Of a DNA stretch of 35,286 nt, positions 23,672-31,314 are shown piece by piece. Within the stretch, counting starts at the first letter, position 1, and each line of letters begins with the position of its first letter. The stretch is taken from positions 1-35,286 of the forward strand of contig JAFYLS010000100.1 of assembly GCA_017550035.1 (NCBI GenBank), read 5' to 3'. The notes under the pieces are model-generated. The model did not search any database. It had not been told where the DNA came from and worked only from the letters and a program-made list of their open reading frames with translations. This DNA is from Clostridia bacterium (GTDB taxonomy: Bacteria; Bacillota; Clostridia; Christensenellales; Aristaeellaceae). The position numbers and the translations under genes are program-made.

Positions 23672-24391
23672 ATGCAGGTTCGTATTTTTGAAAACGCCGA
23701 GCAGGTCGGCAAGGCTGCCGCGCTGCTGTTTGCTTCTCAGGTCACCCGTAAGCCCAACTCCGTTCTGGGTCTGGCCACCGGTTCTTCCCCCATCGGCTGC
23801 TATCAGCAGCTGATCGCCTGGCACAAGGAAGGCATTCTGGATTTCTCCGAATGCATTTCCTACAACCTGGACGAATATGTGGGTCTGGACATCGAACACG
23901 AAACCAGCTACCATGCCTTCATGAAGGCTCAGCTGTTTGACCACATCAACATGAAGGAAACCAACCTGCCCGACGGCAATGCCGAAGACCTGGTGGCCGA
24001 AGCCAAGCGCTATGACGCCGCTATTGAAGCTGCCGGCGGCATCGACATGCAGCTGCTGGGCATTGGCCGCAACGGCCATATCGGCTTCAACGAGCCCGCC
24101 GATAAGTTCGTGTACGGCACCCAGATCGTGGACCTGACCGAAAGCACCATCGACGCCAACACCCGTTTCTTTGAAAACAAGGATCAGGTGCCGCGCAAGG
24201 CCATCAGCCTGGGCATCGGCGGCATCATGAACGCCAAGGAAGTGGTGCTCATCGCCATGGGCGCTGACAAGGCTCAGGCCATCCATGACACCGTGTACGG
24301 CGAAATCGATCCTCAGGTGCAGGCCTCCATTCTGCGCAGCCATCCCCATGTCACCATTCTGGTGGACAAGGCCGCTGCCAGCCTGCTGTGA
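23672..24391 (+). CDS. nagB: Glucosamine-6-phosphate deaminase
   Basis: NagB converts glucosamine 6-phosphate to fructose 6-phosphate and ammonia, feeding amino sugars into glycolysis. The 239-residue protein has LATGSSPIGCY (phosphate-binding loop, residues 35-43), YNLDEYVGLD with Asp67-Glu68, and GIGRNGHIGFNEP with His136 and Glu141, all family signatures. The Asp of the E. coli DGH triad is Asn134 here. ATG 23672 has AGGAGG about nine bases upstream; the open frame starts earlier without a signal. Its own promoter and terminator surround it. Together with the cytoplasmic GH18 gene, it supports an amino-sugar substrate for the locus. Confidence 0.95.
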   Translation: MQVRIFENAEQVGKAAALLFASQVTRKPNSVLGLATGSSPIGCYQQLIAWHKEGILDFSECISYNLDEYVGLDIEHETSYHAFMKAQLFDHINMKETNLPDGNAEDLVAEAKRYDAAIEAAGGIDMQLLGIGRNGHIGFNEPADKFVYGTQIVDLTESTIDANTRFFENKDQVPRKAISLGIGGIMNAKEVVLIAMGADKAQAIHDTVYGEIDPQVQASILRSHPHVTILVDKAAASLL

Positions 24392-24407
24392 TCCATTAAA
24401 GCAAAAG

Positions 24408-24437
24408 AAGGGAATGTCTCCGGGCATTCCCTTTTTT
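24408..24437 (+). terminator. Terminator of nagB
   Basis: AAGGGAATG (24408-24416) pairs with CATTCCCTT (24425-24433), followed by TTTT. The GGGAGG ribosome site of the next gene begins right after it. Confidence 0.85.
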
Positions 24438-24455
24438 CATCGGGAGGAAAAAAGG

Positions 24456-25415
24456 ATGGGTAAACGCGGTATCATCGTGCATCCCCATGAACTGGACGAC
24501 AAGTGGGTAGAGGATGCGGCAGAAGCGAAACTGAATGTGATGGGGCTGCATCCTGTAGGCGGGGTGGACGCACATCTTACGCTGGAGAGCGCCATTCATT
24601 TTCATCTGCTGCCGGAAAGCAGAAGGCTGTTCAAAAAGCTGGAAAGCAAGGGCATGCAGGTGGAATACGAGGCCCACGCCATGCGCTGGCTGCTGCCGAG
24701 AGACGTATTTGCTTCCGCGCCCCACTTTTTTCGCATGGACGAAGAAGGCAACCGGAAAGACGATTTTAACCTGTGCCCTTCTCAGCCCGAGGCGCTGGAT
24801 TTTATTGCCGACCGGGCAGAGCAGCTTGCCCGGATGCTGACGGTGAATTCCGACCGCTATTTTTTCTGGCTGGACGACGTGCCGGGCATCAAGTGTCACT
24901 GTGAAAAGTGCCGCAGCCTTTCTGCATCGGATCAGCAGCTGTTGGCAGTCAATGCCATTTTAAGGGGCGTCAGGCGGTTTAATGTTCATGCCAAAGTCTG
25001 CTATCTGGCGTATATGGATGCCATCCAGTGCCCTGAGAAGGTGGCGCCTGTAGAAGGGGTCTTTTTGGAATACGCTCCCTTCTACCGGGATTCCCACCGC
25101 CCGCTGTTTGACCCGGAATGCGAAAAGAACGTGCAGGAAGTAGCGGCGCTGGAAAAACTGCTGGGTCATTTCGGCCGCAGGGATGCGCAGGTGCTGGAAT
25201 ACTGGATGGATAATTCCCGCTTTTCGGGTTGGACCAAGCCGCCCAGGTACATGCCGCTGGATGAACAGGTGATGGCGGAAGATGTAAAGGCTTACCGCAA
25301 ACTGGGGTTTGAATCCATCACCTCCTTTGGCTGCTATCTGGGGCAGGATTACCGGGAATTGTACGGCGAAGCGCCGGTTATAAGGTACGGCGAACTGCTG
25401 CGGGAAGAAAACTGA
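24456..25415 (+). CDS. DUF4838-like glycosidase-related protein
   Basis: This 319-residue protein is an uncharacterised glycosidase-like protein, in my judgement of the DUF4838 type. It shows a barrel-like stretch (IIVHPHELDDKWVEDAAEAKLNVMGLH, here read in parts), FWLDDVPG near residues 137-144, and a Cys cluster C147-x-C149-x2-C152 (IKCHCEKCRS) that may bind a metal. A conserved FLEYAPFYRD stretch follows. ATG 24456 is close after GGGAGG/AAAGG. No signal peptide. With no promoter seen, it may be read through from nagB despite the terminator. Function is unknown; a role in glycan breakdown is inferred from neighbours. Confidence 0.65.
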   Translation: MGKRGIIVHPHELDDKWVEDAAEAKLNVMGLHPVGGVDAHLTLESAIHFHLLPESRRLFKKLESKGMQVEYEAHAMRWLLPRDVFASAPHFFRMDEEGNRKDDFNLCPSQPEALDFIADRAEQLARMLTVNSDRYFFWLDDVPGIKCHCEKCRSLSASDQQLLAVNAILRGVRRFNVHAKVCYLAYMDAIQCPEKVAPVEGVFLEYAPFYRDSHRPLFDPECEKNVQEVAALEKLLGHFGRRDAQVLEYWMDNSRFSGWTKPPRYMPLDEQVMAEDVKAYRKLGFESITSFGCYLGQDYRELYGEAPVIRYGELLREEN

Positions 25416-25476
25416 CCGAAGATGCCCCCTTTGCGCCCGCCGGATTGCAGATGACAAAATACTTCCAAGGTTTCTC

Positions 25477-25505
25477 TTGACAAATAACCGCCTCCGCGCT
25501 ATAAT
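25477..25505 (+). promoter_or_regulatory. Consensus promoter of tRNA-Leu
   Basis: TTGACA (25477-25482), 17-base spacer, TATAAT (25500-25505): a perfect sigma-A consensus, as expected for a tRNA gene. Confidence 0.9.
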
Positions 25506-25518
25506 ACATTTTGCCCAT

Positions 25519-25603
25519 GCGGTTGTGGCGGAATCGGCATACGCGCACGTTTGAGGGGCGTGTTCTTAACGGAGTACGGGTTCAAGTCCCGTCAACCGCA
25601 CCA
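25519..25603 (+). tRNA. tRNA-Leu (anticodon GAG)
   Basis: The 85-base sequence folds as a class II tRNA. GCGGTTG pairs with CAACCGC in the acceptor stem, followed by A and an encoded CCA. The anticodon loop TTGAGGG contains GAG, which reads CUC/CUU leucine codons. A long variable arm (about 25560-25575) and the T arm CGGGTTCAAGTCCCG follow. It has its own consensus promoter and a terminator. Confidence 0.95.
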
Positions 25604-25609
25604 TAAAAA

Positions 25610-25659
25610 ACCGGTCATTTTGATACGAGAAGTATCCGGATGGTCGGTCTTTTATTTTT
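25610..25659 (+). terminator. Terminator of tRNA-Leu
   Basis: ACCGGTCAT (25610-25618) pairs (with two G-U pairs) with ATGGTCGGT (25640-25648), enclosing an inner GATAC/GTATC stem. It is followed by TTTTATTTTTG. Confidence 0.8.
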
Positions 25660-25664
25660 GAATA

Positions 25665-25692
25665 TTGAATTCTCACTTAACCATGTTATAAT
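25665..25692 (+). promoter_or_regulatory. Promoter of the 59-residue membrane protein gene
   Basis: TTGAAT (25665-25670), 16-base spacer, TATAAT (25687-25692), about 40 bases before the start. Confidence 0.6.
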
Positions 25693-25733
25693 GAGTCAGA
25701 CAAACTTGAATTTGACAAAGGGGGATAAAGATC

Positions 25734-25913
25734 ATGAAAAAAATCAGTCATGGCCGCTTTTTCAGTTTTTTGGGAACATTGATTATATCCATTGGACTGT
25801 TTTGTAATGGTTTGGAACTTATATCAATTACTGCATTTCGGATTATTGCCTTTGCTGGCATCCTTGTGCATGTAATGGCGCTTGTTTTCGCTCTTAAGAA
25901 AAAAGAATTTTAA
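25734..25913 (+). CDS. Small membrane protein, 59 residues
   Basis: A short gene with ATG 25734 and stop TAA 25911-25913, preceded by AAAGGGGG. After a charged start (MKKISHGRF), two hydrophobic segments (about 11-27 and 35-53) and a lysine-rich tail (KKKEF) follow, so it should sit in the membrane as a helical hairpin. I recognise no family. A promoter and a ribosome site make it likely to be real. It is AT-richer than most of the window. Similarity in size and style to the 56-residue protein at 26214 is only general. Confidence 0.6.
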   Translation: MKKISHGRFFSFLGTLIISIGLFCNGLELISITAFRIIAFAGILVHVMALVFALKKKEF

Positions 25914-26093
25914 GTGAGCAAATACGGATTTGTCTAACTGCCCATGGTTTCACTTTCTGTGACAGGGTTTCATTTTCAGGTGAAATCTTTTGGACCCCTG
26001 TGAAACGGTATCGTGATTAGTTTCTGCACATTAAAGGCATTTGATGTCAAATCTCATTTGCCTGGCTTTCCATGATGATGATCAACACACATC
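25914..26093. other. Non-coding stretch with GTTTCA/TGAAAC repeats, possible IS-end remnant
   Basis: No gene is visible. GTTTCAC, GTTTCAT, GTGAAAT and GTGAAAC are scattered over 25946-26007 in inverted arrangement. The segment GGTGAAATCTTTTGGAC is reminiscent of sequences I associate with IS21-type element ends, but that is from memory and weak. There is no transposase. Confidence 0.3.
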
Positions 26094-26130
26094 AGCACGA
26101 TGGTTTGCAAAAAAATCATCGTGCTTTTTT
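26094..26130 (+). terminator. Strong hairpin terminator
   Basis: AGCACGATG (26094-26102) pairs perfectly with CATCGTGCT (26117-26125), then TTTTTG. It shields the 56-residue gene's operon from transcription coming from the left. Confidence 0.88.
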
Positions 26131-26159
26131 GTTGTGATGGCATTCCCGGCGGTCATGTG

Positions 26160-26165
26160 CTATAA
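26160..26165 (+). promoter_or_regulatory. Extended -10 of the ferredoxin mini-operon
   Basis: TATAAT with TG one base upstream. There is no good -35 at 17-18 bases. It is the only visible start for the genes at 26214-27769. Confidence 0.5.
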
Positions 26166-26213
26166 TGCAGACAGGCGTTTGCAGACAGAGGAACGTTCAG
26201 GAGGAAAGTGAAT

Positions 26214-26384
26214 ATGAAGAATATGAAGAACAGCAAAAAATACGGTATAATAGCAATCTTTTTGGTGATCGGCGCTTTGTTGCAGTTCTGGGCAGAAAAT
26301 CCCAAGATGGGGGTAATGTACCTGTGTTTGGGACTGGTTGGAGGCATTGCCGCAGGGATCTTCAAAATGAAAGAGAAGCAATAA
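26214..26384 (+). CDS. Small membrane protein, 56 residues
   Basis: ATG 26214 follows GGAGG by nine bases; stop TAA is at 26382-26384. A lysine-rich start (MKNMKNSKKY) is followed by two hydrophobic segments (about 11-25 and 33-50) and a lysine-rich end (KMKEKQ), so both termini should face the cytoplasm. Lysine before and after the helices fits the positive-inside rule. No family is recognised. It is first in the small operon that contains a polyferredoxin membrane protein. The gap of 80 bases to the next gene has no hairpin. Confidence 0.65.
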   Translation: MKNMKNSKKYGIIAIFLVIGALLQFWAENPKMGVMYLCLGLVGGIAAGIFKMKEKQ

Positions 26385-26464
26385 CCGGGTTCTGGTTGAA
26401 GGGGTCCATGTACAGTACGGAGTGGATTGCCCGTGCATCAAAATTTGATTTGGCGGCGTGACAA

Positions 26465-27286
26465 ATGATGAAGAAATACTTTTTTCCGGCGGCTATGCTG
26501 GTGATATTTGAAACCATTGCGGTTACACTGTGGCTGACAAAGGATAACCTGTTTTATCTGTTCAATTTCAGCTATATCGGTTGTTCCATTGCAGCAGGTC
26601 TTTTCCTGTTTATCCGAAAGTATAAACATGCGCGGCGCGTGACGCAGCTGCTGGTTGGCATGTACATGCTGCTTTATCTGGGGTTGGCCTGCAACGAAAA
26701 TATGCAGATCGAGGGATTCTGGTATTATCTGTTTACAGGCGTGTTTGAAGCGGCGACCATCCATTATGCGGTTGCAAAAATATTCGGGCCCCTCATCTTT
26801 GGCAGAGGCTGGTGCGGCTATGCCTGCTGGACTGCCATGGTGCTGGATTTTCTTCCTTATAAAGTGCCCGGGCAGCCCAGAAAGAAAATCGGCTGGATTC
26901 GGTACGTTGTTTTTGCGGCATCGCTGATTTTTGTGGCCGCGCTTTTCCTGGCGCGCGCAGGCAACATGGAAAAAATCATGTTCTGGGCGTTTATCGTGGG
27001 GAATGTGCTGTATTACGCGGTGGGGATCGCCCTTGCCGTTCTTTTCAAGGACAACAGGGCGTTTTGCAAATACATTTGCCCCATTACGGTATTCCTGAAG
27101 CCTATGAGCTATTTTGCCCTGCTGAGAATCCAATGCGATACGAACAAATGCGTATCCTGCGGAAAGTGCAAACGGGTATGCCCCATGGACGTGGATGTAA
27201 CGGATAATTCCAGAAAAAGAAAGAACGGAACGGAATGTATTCTCTGTTTTGAGTGTGTGAAGAATTGCCCCAGGAATGCTTTGTAA
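26465..27286 (+). CDS. NapH/MauN-like membrane polyferredoxin
   Basis: The 273-residue protein has about five hydrophobic segments. The membrane signature motifs are GRGWCGYACW (Cys117, Cys121) and CKYICP (Cys201, Cys205), as in NapH/MauN/NosR-type proteins. A C-terminal cytoplasmic ferredoxin domain (about 224-273) carries two CxxCxxCxxxCP sets, Cys229-232-235-239 and Cys258-261-264-268, for two [4Fe-4S] clusters. Such proteins pass electrons from ferredoxin-like or quinol donors to a partner, which is not evident here: no reductase lies nearby. The stop at 26459-26461 limits the start to ATG 26465 or 26468; the ribosome site is weak. Known family, unknown partner. Confidence 0.88.
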   Translation: MMKKYFFPAAMLVIFETIAVTLWLTKDNLFYLFNFSYIGCSIAAGLFLFIRKYKHARRVTQLLVGMYMLLYLGLACNENMQIEGFWYYLFTGVFEAATIHYAVAKIFGPLIFGRGWCGYACWTAMVLDFLPYKVPGQPRKKIGWIRYVVFAASLIFVAALFLARAGNMEKIMFWAFIVGNVLYYAVGIALAVLFKDNRAFCKYICPITVFLKPMSYFALLRIQCDTNKCVSCGKCKRVCPMDVDVTDNSRKRKNGTECILCFECVKNCPRNAL

Positions 27287-27316
27287 GCGTGATAACCGAT
27301 TTGGTGAGGTGCGGAT

Positions 27317-27769
27317 ATGAAGGATATCAATAAAGAAATCAACGGGAATACCTCTGAGGATACGAACGAAACGGCGAAGAAAAGTACGAACAAAAATACC
27401 AATCTGGGCATGACCATGGGCATGTGTTTCGGCATGGCAATCGGGGCGTCCTGGGGTCTTTTGTTTGATCATATGGCCATGGGTGTGGCGATGGGGCTTT
27501 GCCTGGGCATGCTCATCGGCTTTGCGTTTGGGTCCCGGAAAGATAAGCTGGTCAACGAACAAATGGAGAAAGAAGGATATACTATCAAAGAAATCCTTCC
27601 CAAAGAGAATCAGGAGTATGTGATTGTCATCGAAGGTAAATCCGGAGAAACAAAAGAAATTGCAACGCCCGGCGGAATCATGGAGACGGAACAGTTTTCG
27701 GTGGGGGACACCGTGTTTCTGGATGAAGACGGCATGCTTGAACAGGCGTTTGATGACGAAGAGGAGTAA
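27317..27769 (+). CDS. Glycine-zipper membrane protein with acidic C-terminal domain
   Basis: The 150-residue protein has three parts. A polar Asn/Lys/Thr-rich head (1-29) is followed by two Gly/Met-rich helices (about 30-72, repeats like MGMCFGM and MGVAMGLCLGM, the pattern of tightly packed glycine-zipper helices). A soluble C-terminal domain (about 78-150) contains EYVIVIEGKSGETKEI and VFLDEDG and ends DDEEE. ATG 27317 has GAGGT nearby and lies 30 bases after the polyferredoxin gene, so it is in the same operon. I know no function. It may serve as a membrane partner of the polyferredoxin (inference). Confidence 0.72.
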   Translation: MKDINKEINGNTSEDTNETAKKSTNKNTNLGMTMGMCFGMAIGASWGLLFDHMAMGVAMGLCLGMLIGFAFGSRKDKLVNEQMEKEGYTIKEILPKENQEYVIVIEGKSGETKEIATPGGIMETEQFSVGDTVFLDEDGMLEQAFDDEEE

Positions 27770-27810
27770 TCGGCGCTTGGTTTGGCAGGATGCTCCATGC
27801 ATTTTCCATC

Positions 27811-27842
27811 AAAAAAGCACTTGCATTTGGCAAGTGCTTTTT
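27811..27842. terminator. Bidirectional terminator, ferredoxin operon and DUF5714 gene
   Basis: AAAAAGCACTTG and CAAGTGCTTTTT at 27812-27842 form a perfect 12-bp stem with a short loop. A and T runs flank it, so it works in both directions between the convergent genes. Confidence 0.9.
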
Positions 27843-27851
27843 CTGTGCCTG

Positions 27852-28556
27852 CTATCGCAGAAGTGCTGGATTTTCATGAAAGAACGGGCACCGGGTGCGG
27901 ATGCACTGGTTGTTCATATGGCTCCGTGTACATTCGGGCATGTCCTTTTCCATGGTCACGCCCAGATGCTCGGCGGCAAAATCAATGGCGGCGAGAATGG
28001 AAAGGTAGGAATCCCGCTTGCAGCAGCGGGGACCGCCGTTTTTGCCAATGCTGTCCAGCGCTTTTGCGGTCATCTGGTTGCTCAGGGACCAGGGCGCTGC
28101 GGCAAGGGGCGTTGATGCCGTGGCGATGGCCATGAACTGCCCTGCGCTGATGCCCGCGCCGCAGGCACCCCAGAACCCGCAGGCGCCGCCGGGCACGGCT
28201 TTTCCGCGCCGGTATATTTCGTGCAGCGCCTGCTCAAGATTCAGTTCGCCGCCGGCGTTGTGATAAGCTGTCAGCAGCGCTGCGCCCACCATAACATGGT
28301 GCTCCGGGCCGTGCATGTGGCAAAAGGGCATGGCCATCATTTTTTCAAGAATGGCAAGGGGATTGGCGGAGGTTTCCTGAAGGCAAACCCCGAAAATGCT
28401 GTCCATTCCCTGGGTATGGCATGCACTGCATACATAATGGCCGCGGATGCAGCGGGTTTTGCTCATCTCGGTCTTGTGGCAGATCACACATTCCATCATT
28501 TCATCCTGTGTGAGGTAATTAAGCGGCGCTTTACAGATCAGACATTCTTCCTTCAT
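27852..28556 (-). CDS. Cysteine-rich DUF5714-like protein
   Basis: The 234-residue protein is, by its motif pattern, of the DUF5714 type, with no assigned function. The N-terminal 50 residues are a double zinc-ribbon-like region: Cys5-x2-Cys8, Cys23-x2-Cys26, Cys36 and Cys43-x2-Cys46. Further Cys/His groups follow: FCHMHGPEHH, GGACGFWGACGAG, PRCCKRDS and QCIRTRCPFF. The middle part is helical with small residues. In my recollection such genes occur near corrinoid or iron-sulfur proteins. It converges on the polyferredoxin operon and shares its terminator; no clear promoter is seen before ATG 28556. It could be read through from the GHL10-like gene. Confidence 0.72.
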   Translation of the reverse strand: MKEECLICKAPLNYLTQDEMMECVICHKTEMSKTRCIRGHYVCSACHTQGMDSIFGVCLQETSANPLAILEKMMAMPFCHMHGPEHHVMVGAALLTAYHNAGGELNLEQALHEIYRRGKAVPGGACGFWGACGAGISAGQFMAIATASTPLAAAPWSLSNQMTAKALDSIGKNGGPRCCKRDSYLSILAAIDFAAEHLGVTMEKDMPECTRSHMNNQCIRTRCPFFHENPALLR

Positions 28557-28584
28557 GGGGGTACCTTTCCTGCAATGGTGTTGG

Positions 28585-28600
28585 GATGCATTTATGCATC
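28585..28600. repeat. 16-base perfect palindrome upstream of DUF5714-like gene
   Basis: GATGCAT-TT-ATGCATC lies between the GHL10-like gene stop and the DUF5714 start. No T run follows on the minus strand, so it is not a standard terminator; it may be an operator. Confidence 0.5.
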
Positions 28601-28628
28601 TTCAGGCCATGGCTGACAGAAGCGGCTT

Positions 28629-29852
28629 TTACTCCTGAGGGCGCTTGGCGTACTGGAACCAGTCGTTGCGCACCAGGTAGCACAGGTCGAAGATCATGCA
28701 GCCCTGAGACTTTTTGAAGCACATATCCACAGCGCGCTGGATGTTTCTGGGGTCATTTTTGTACTGGTCCAGGAACAAGCTGCCCAGGATGGGTCTTTCG
28801 CCGCGGATCACTTTATCGGCGATCACGCCGGAGCCTTCCACGCTGTACCAGTAGGCGGGCTGGTTGTGTTCTTCCGCCTCGCGAATTTCCACGTCTTCAT
28901 AGTAGAAGCCGGACATGATGCGGTCCACATGGCGGATGTAGCCCGTTTTGGCGTATTCCCTGCCGTCGGTAGCGGGGTAGTTTTCTTCAATGTGGTCGGG
29001 AGATGCCCAGTTGGCAGCCATCAGATAGTAGAGCGGGTACCAGGAGCCGGTGTAGTCGATGAATTCCACCTTTTTGTTGGCGTTGTCCACCACCTGACGC
29101 ACCTTCACAATGAAATCGTGGATCATCTGGGCGCGGAAGGTGTTGAAGGAGCTGAAGTACTTGCCGTATTCGATGTCCATCTTGCCGTCCTTCTTGACCG
29201 GGCGGTAGATGTCGGCAAGGTCAATATCGCCTTCGATACCGTTCATTTGCTTCCACTTGTTGATGGAAAGGGGGCTGAAATCGGAGGAGATGCCTACGTA
29301 GCGCACGCGGTCCAGAGCAATGCCGTCCACGTCGTAGTTGTTGATGATCTCTTCGATGATGGCAAGCTCGTATTCAACCACTTCGTCATTGGCGGGGTTC
29401 ACGAAAATTTCGCCGAAGTCGTCAATGGAGCCGATGACCTGCAGGGGCTTTTCGCTGAGACTGCTCTGCACCACGGGTTCATCGTTTTCATCCAGACCGT
29501 ACACGTCGCATGCCCAGCCGGGCTGGGTGAGCCCCTTCATCAGGGGGTGGGGTTTTTTCTTGTTGCCTTCGGTGAATACGTCGGGGGCGGCATAGAATTT
29601 CAGGCCCTTTTCATGAACGACGTCAATGCACTGCTTCAGATAATCTTTTTCCTCAAAGTCATCGCTGTAATGGGCAATGTGGGGTGCATAGTGGCTGGGA
29701 TGGAGCACAAAGCCGGCCGTGTTCTTTACGCCCATGGTCACGGAATCAAAACCGCATGCCACGCACTTGTCCAGAACTTCTGCAAAAAGAGCAGGGTTGG
29801 TGATCAGTTTCCGGTTTGCACCCATATCGACCCAGACAAAATAATTGTTCAT
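28629..29852 (-). CDS. GHL10-like (family 10-like) glycoside hydrolase-related protein
   Basis: The 407-residue protein looks like the GHL10/DUF187 group of putative glycosidases with a TIM barrel. Barrel motifs include FYAAPDVF, INNYDVDGIALDRVRY (the Asp of DGIALD is the usual acidic residue after strand 4 in GHL10) and FIDYTGSWYPLYYLM. No signal peptide, so it is probably cytoplasmic. ATG 29852 follows AAGGAGG by six bases. A strong promoter at 29925-29953 drives it. Its real substrate is unknown; neighbours suggest complex or amino-sugar glycans. Confidence 0.78.
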   Translation of the reverse strand: MNNYFVWVDMGANRKLITNPALFAEVLDKCVACGFDSVTMGVKNTAGFVLHPSHYAPHIAHYSDDFEEKDYLKQCIDVVHEKGLKFYAAPDVFTEGNKKKPHPLMKGLTQPGWACDVYGLDENDEPVVQSSLSEKPLQVIGSIDDFGEIFVNPANDEVVEYELAIIEEIINNYDVDGIALDRVRYVGISSDFSPLSINKWKQMNGIEGDIDLADIYRPVKKDGKMDIEYGKYFSSFNTFRAQMIHDFIVKVRQVVDNANKKVEFIDYTGSWYPLYYLMAANWASPDHIEENYPATDGREYAKTGYIRHVDRIMSGFYYEDVEIREAEEHNQPAYWYSVEGSGVIADKVIRGERPILGSLFLDQYKNDPRNIQRAVDMCFKKSQGCMIFDLCYLVRNDWFQYAKRPQE

Positions 29853-29924
29853 GTTTTTCCTCCTTGGCTGGAAGTTTGCTTTTGCTGTGCGGCAGCGCCG
29901 CTTTTTCCTGTTTTAGTCAGGTTG

Positions 29925-29953
29925 ATTATAGTCGATTTAAGCGGCAAATTCAA
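29925..29953 (-). promoter_or_regulatory. Promoter of GHL10-like gene
   Basis: TTGAAT (29948-29953), 17-base spacer, TATAAT (29925-29930). A GCGGC-AGC-GCCGC hairpin (29890-29902) lies in the leader. Confidence 0.75.
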
Positions 29954-30000
29954 TCCGTAAATTTCGGAGAATAATGCGAATGAAGAATCATGGCGCAGTG

Positions 30001-30029
30001 TTGAATACAGCGGGCATTTGTGATATGAT
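30001..30029 (+). promoter_or_regulatory. Promoter of Gfo/Idh/MocA gene
   Basis: TTGAAT (30001-30006), 17-base spacer, TATGAT (30024-30029). The -35 is the same hexamer as in the divergent GHL10 promoter. Confidence 0.7.
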
Positions 30030-30083
30030 AGACACGCGTAAGATTCTTTTGAATGCACTTTCTCATAACACGGAGGAATGAAC

Positions 30084-31262
30084 ATGAATCAGGTGCGTGT
30101 AGGCATTATCGGCGTGGGCAACATGGGTTCTGCCCATGCTCACTGCATATACAGCGGCAATATTGAAGGGCTGAAACTCGGTGCGCTGTGCGATATTTCC
30201 CCGGCCCGTCAGCAGTACTGCCGGGAAGCCTATCCCGGCGTGCCTGTCTACGCCTGTCTTGAGGACATGCTGCAGGTCGGCAATCTGGACGCCGCCATCG
30301 TGGCCGTGCCCCATCCTTCCCACAGCGATATTGCCATGCAGGTGCTTAAACACGATATGCATGTGCTGGTGGAAAAGCCCATTGACGTGACGCTTTCGAA
30401 GGCCCGCGCCCTGTGCGATTTTGCAGACACCACGGACAAGAAGTTTGCCGTGATGCTCAACTGGCGCACCCATCCCTTGTTCCGCAAGGCGAAGGAGATC
30501 ATCCAGAGCGGCCAATTGGGCGAACTCAAGCGCTCTGTCTGGATCATTACCAACTGGTACCGCACCCAGTATTACTACGATTCCGGCACCTGGCGCGCCA
30601 CCTGGAAGGGCGAGGGCGGCGGCGTGCTGCTGAACCAGGCCCCCCATAACCTGGATTTGTGGCAGTGGATGTGCGGCATGCCCGAGGCTGTGCAGTGCAA
30701 CTGCGCCGTGGGCCGCTACCACCGCATTGAGGTGGAAGACGAAGCCACCATCCTGACCCGCTATGCAAACGGCGCCACCGGCGCATTCCTCACCTCCACC
30801 GGCGAAGCCCCCGGCACCAACCGTCTGGAAATCGACGGCGATCTGGGCAAGCTGCTGCTGGAAAACGGCACGCTGAAATGGTGGAAACTGAAGATGCCCG
30901 AGCGGGAATTCTGCTTTACCTCCAAGGAAAGCTTCGTGCAGATTCCCTACGATTATTACGAGGAAACGGATACCTCCGAACCCGAAAAGGCCCATCCTGC
31001 CATTTTGCAGAACTGGACCAACGCCATCCTCCACGGGGAAGCGCTCATCTCTCCCGGCCGCGATGCCTTGAACGAACTGGCCATCTCCAATGCCGCGTAC
31101 CTTTCTCAGTGGACGGGCAACGGCTGGATCGAGCTGCCTCCGGACGCCGAACTCTTTGATAAACTGCTGGGCGAAAAAATTGCCCAGTCCGCTCTCAAGG
31201 ATACCGAAGAAAACACCGAAGGCCGCACCGATTACAGCAAGCGCTGGCAGGTGAACTGGTAA
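30084..31262 (+). CDS. Gfo/Idh/MocA-family NAD(P)-dependent sugar oxidoreductase
   Basis: The family oxidises or reduces sugars and inositols with NAD(P). The 392-residue protein starts with a Rossmann fold, GIIGVGNMGSAHAH (residues 8-20). The conserved Lys motif VLVEKPIDVT has Glu97-Lys98-Pro99, the catalytic lysine. The C-terminal alpha/beta domain carries LNQAPHNLDLWQWM, with the usual Asp/His pair. I chose ATG 30084, seven bases after GGAGG; ATG 30078 would be only one base after it. The substrate is not evident. It lies between two glycosidase-like genes; a second family member is cut off at the right edge. Confidence 0.92.
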   Translation: MNQVRVGIIGVGNMGSAHAHCIYSGNIEGLKLGALCDISPARQQYCREAYPGVPVYACLEDMLQVGNLDAAIVAVPHPSHSDIAMQVLKHDMHVLVEKPIDVTLSKARALCDFADTTDKKFAVMLNWRTHPLFRKAKEIIQSGQLGELKRSVWIITNWYRTQYYYDSGTWRATWKGEGGGVLLNQAPHNLDLWQWMCGMPEAVQCNCAVGRYHRIEVEDEATILTRYANGATGAFLTSTGEAPGTNRLEIDGDLGKLLLENGTLKWWKLKMPEREFCFTSKESFVQIPYDYYEETDTSEPEKAHPAILQNWTNAILHGEALISPGRDALNELAISNAAYLSQWTGNGWIELPPDAELFDKLLGEKIAQSALKDTEENTEGRTDYSKRWQVNW

Positions 31263-31275
31263 AAGGGGAAATCAG

Positions 31276-31310
31276 AAAAAGGCACTTGTTTTTGCAGGTG
31301 CCTTTTTGTT
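31276..31310 (+). terminator. Terminator of Gfo/Idh/MocA gene
   Basis: AAAAAGGCAC (31276-31285) and GTGCCTTTTT (31298-31307) form a 10-bp perfect stem with a T run. Confidence 0.88.
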
Positions 31311-31314
31311 TGGC

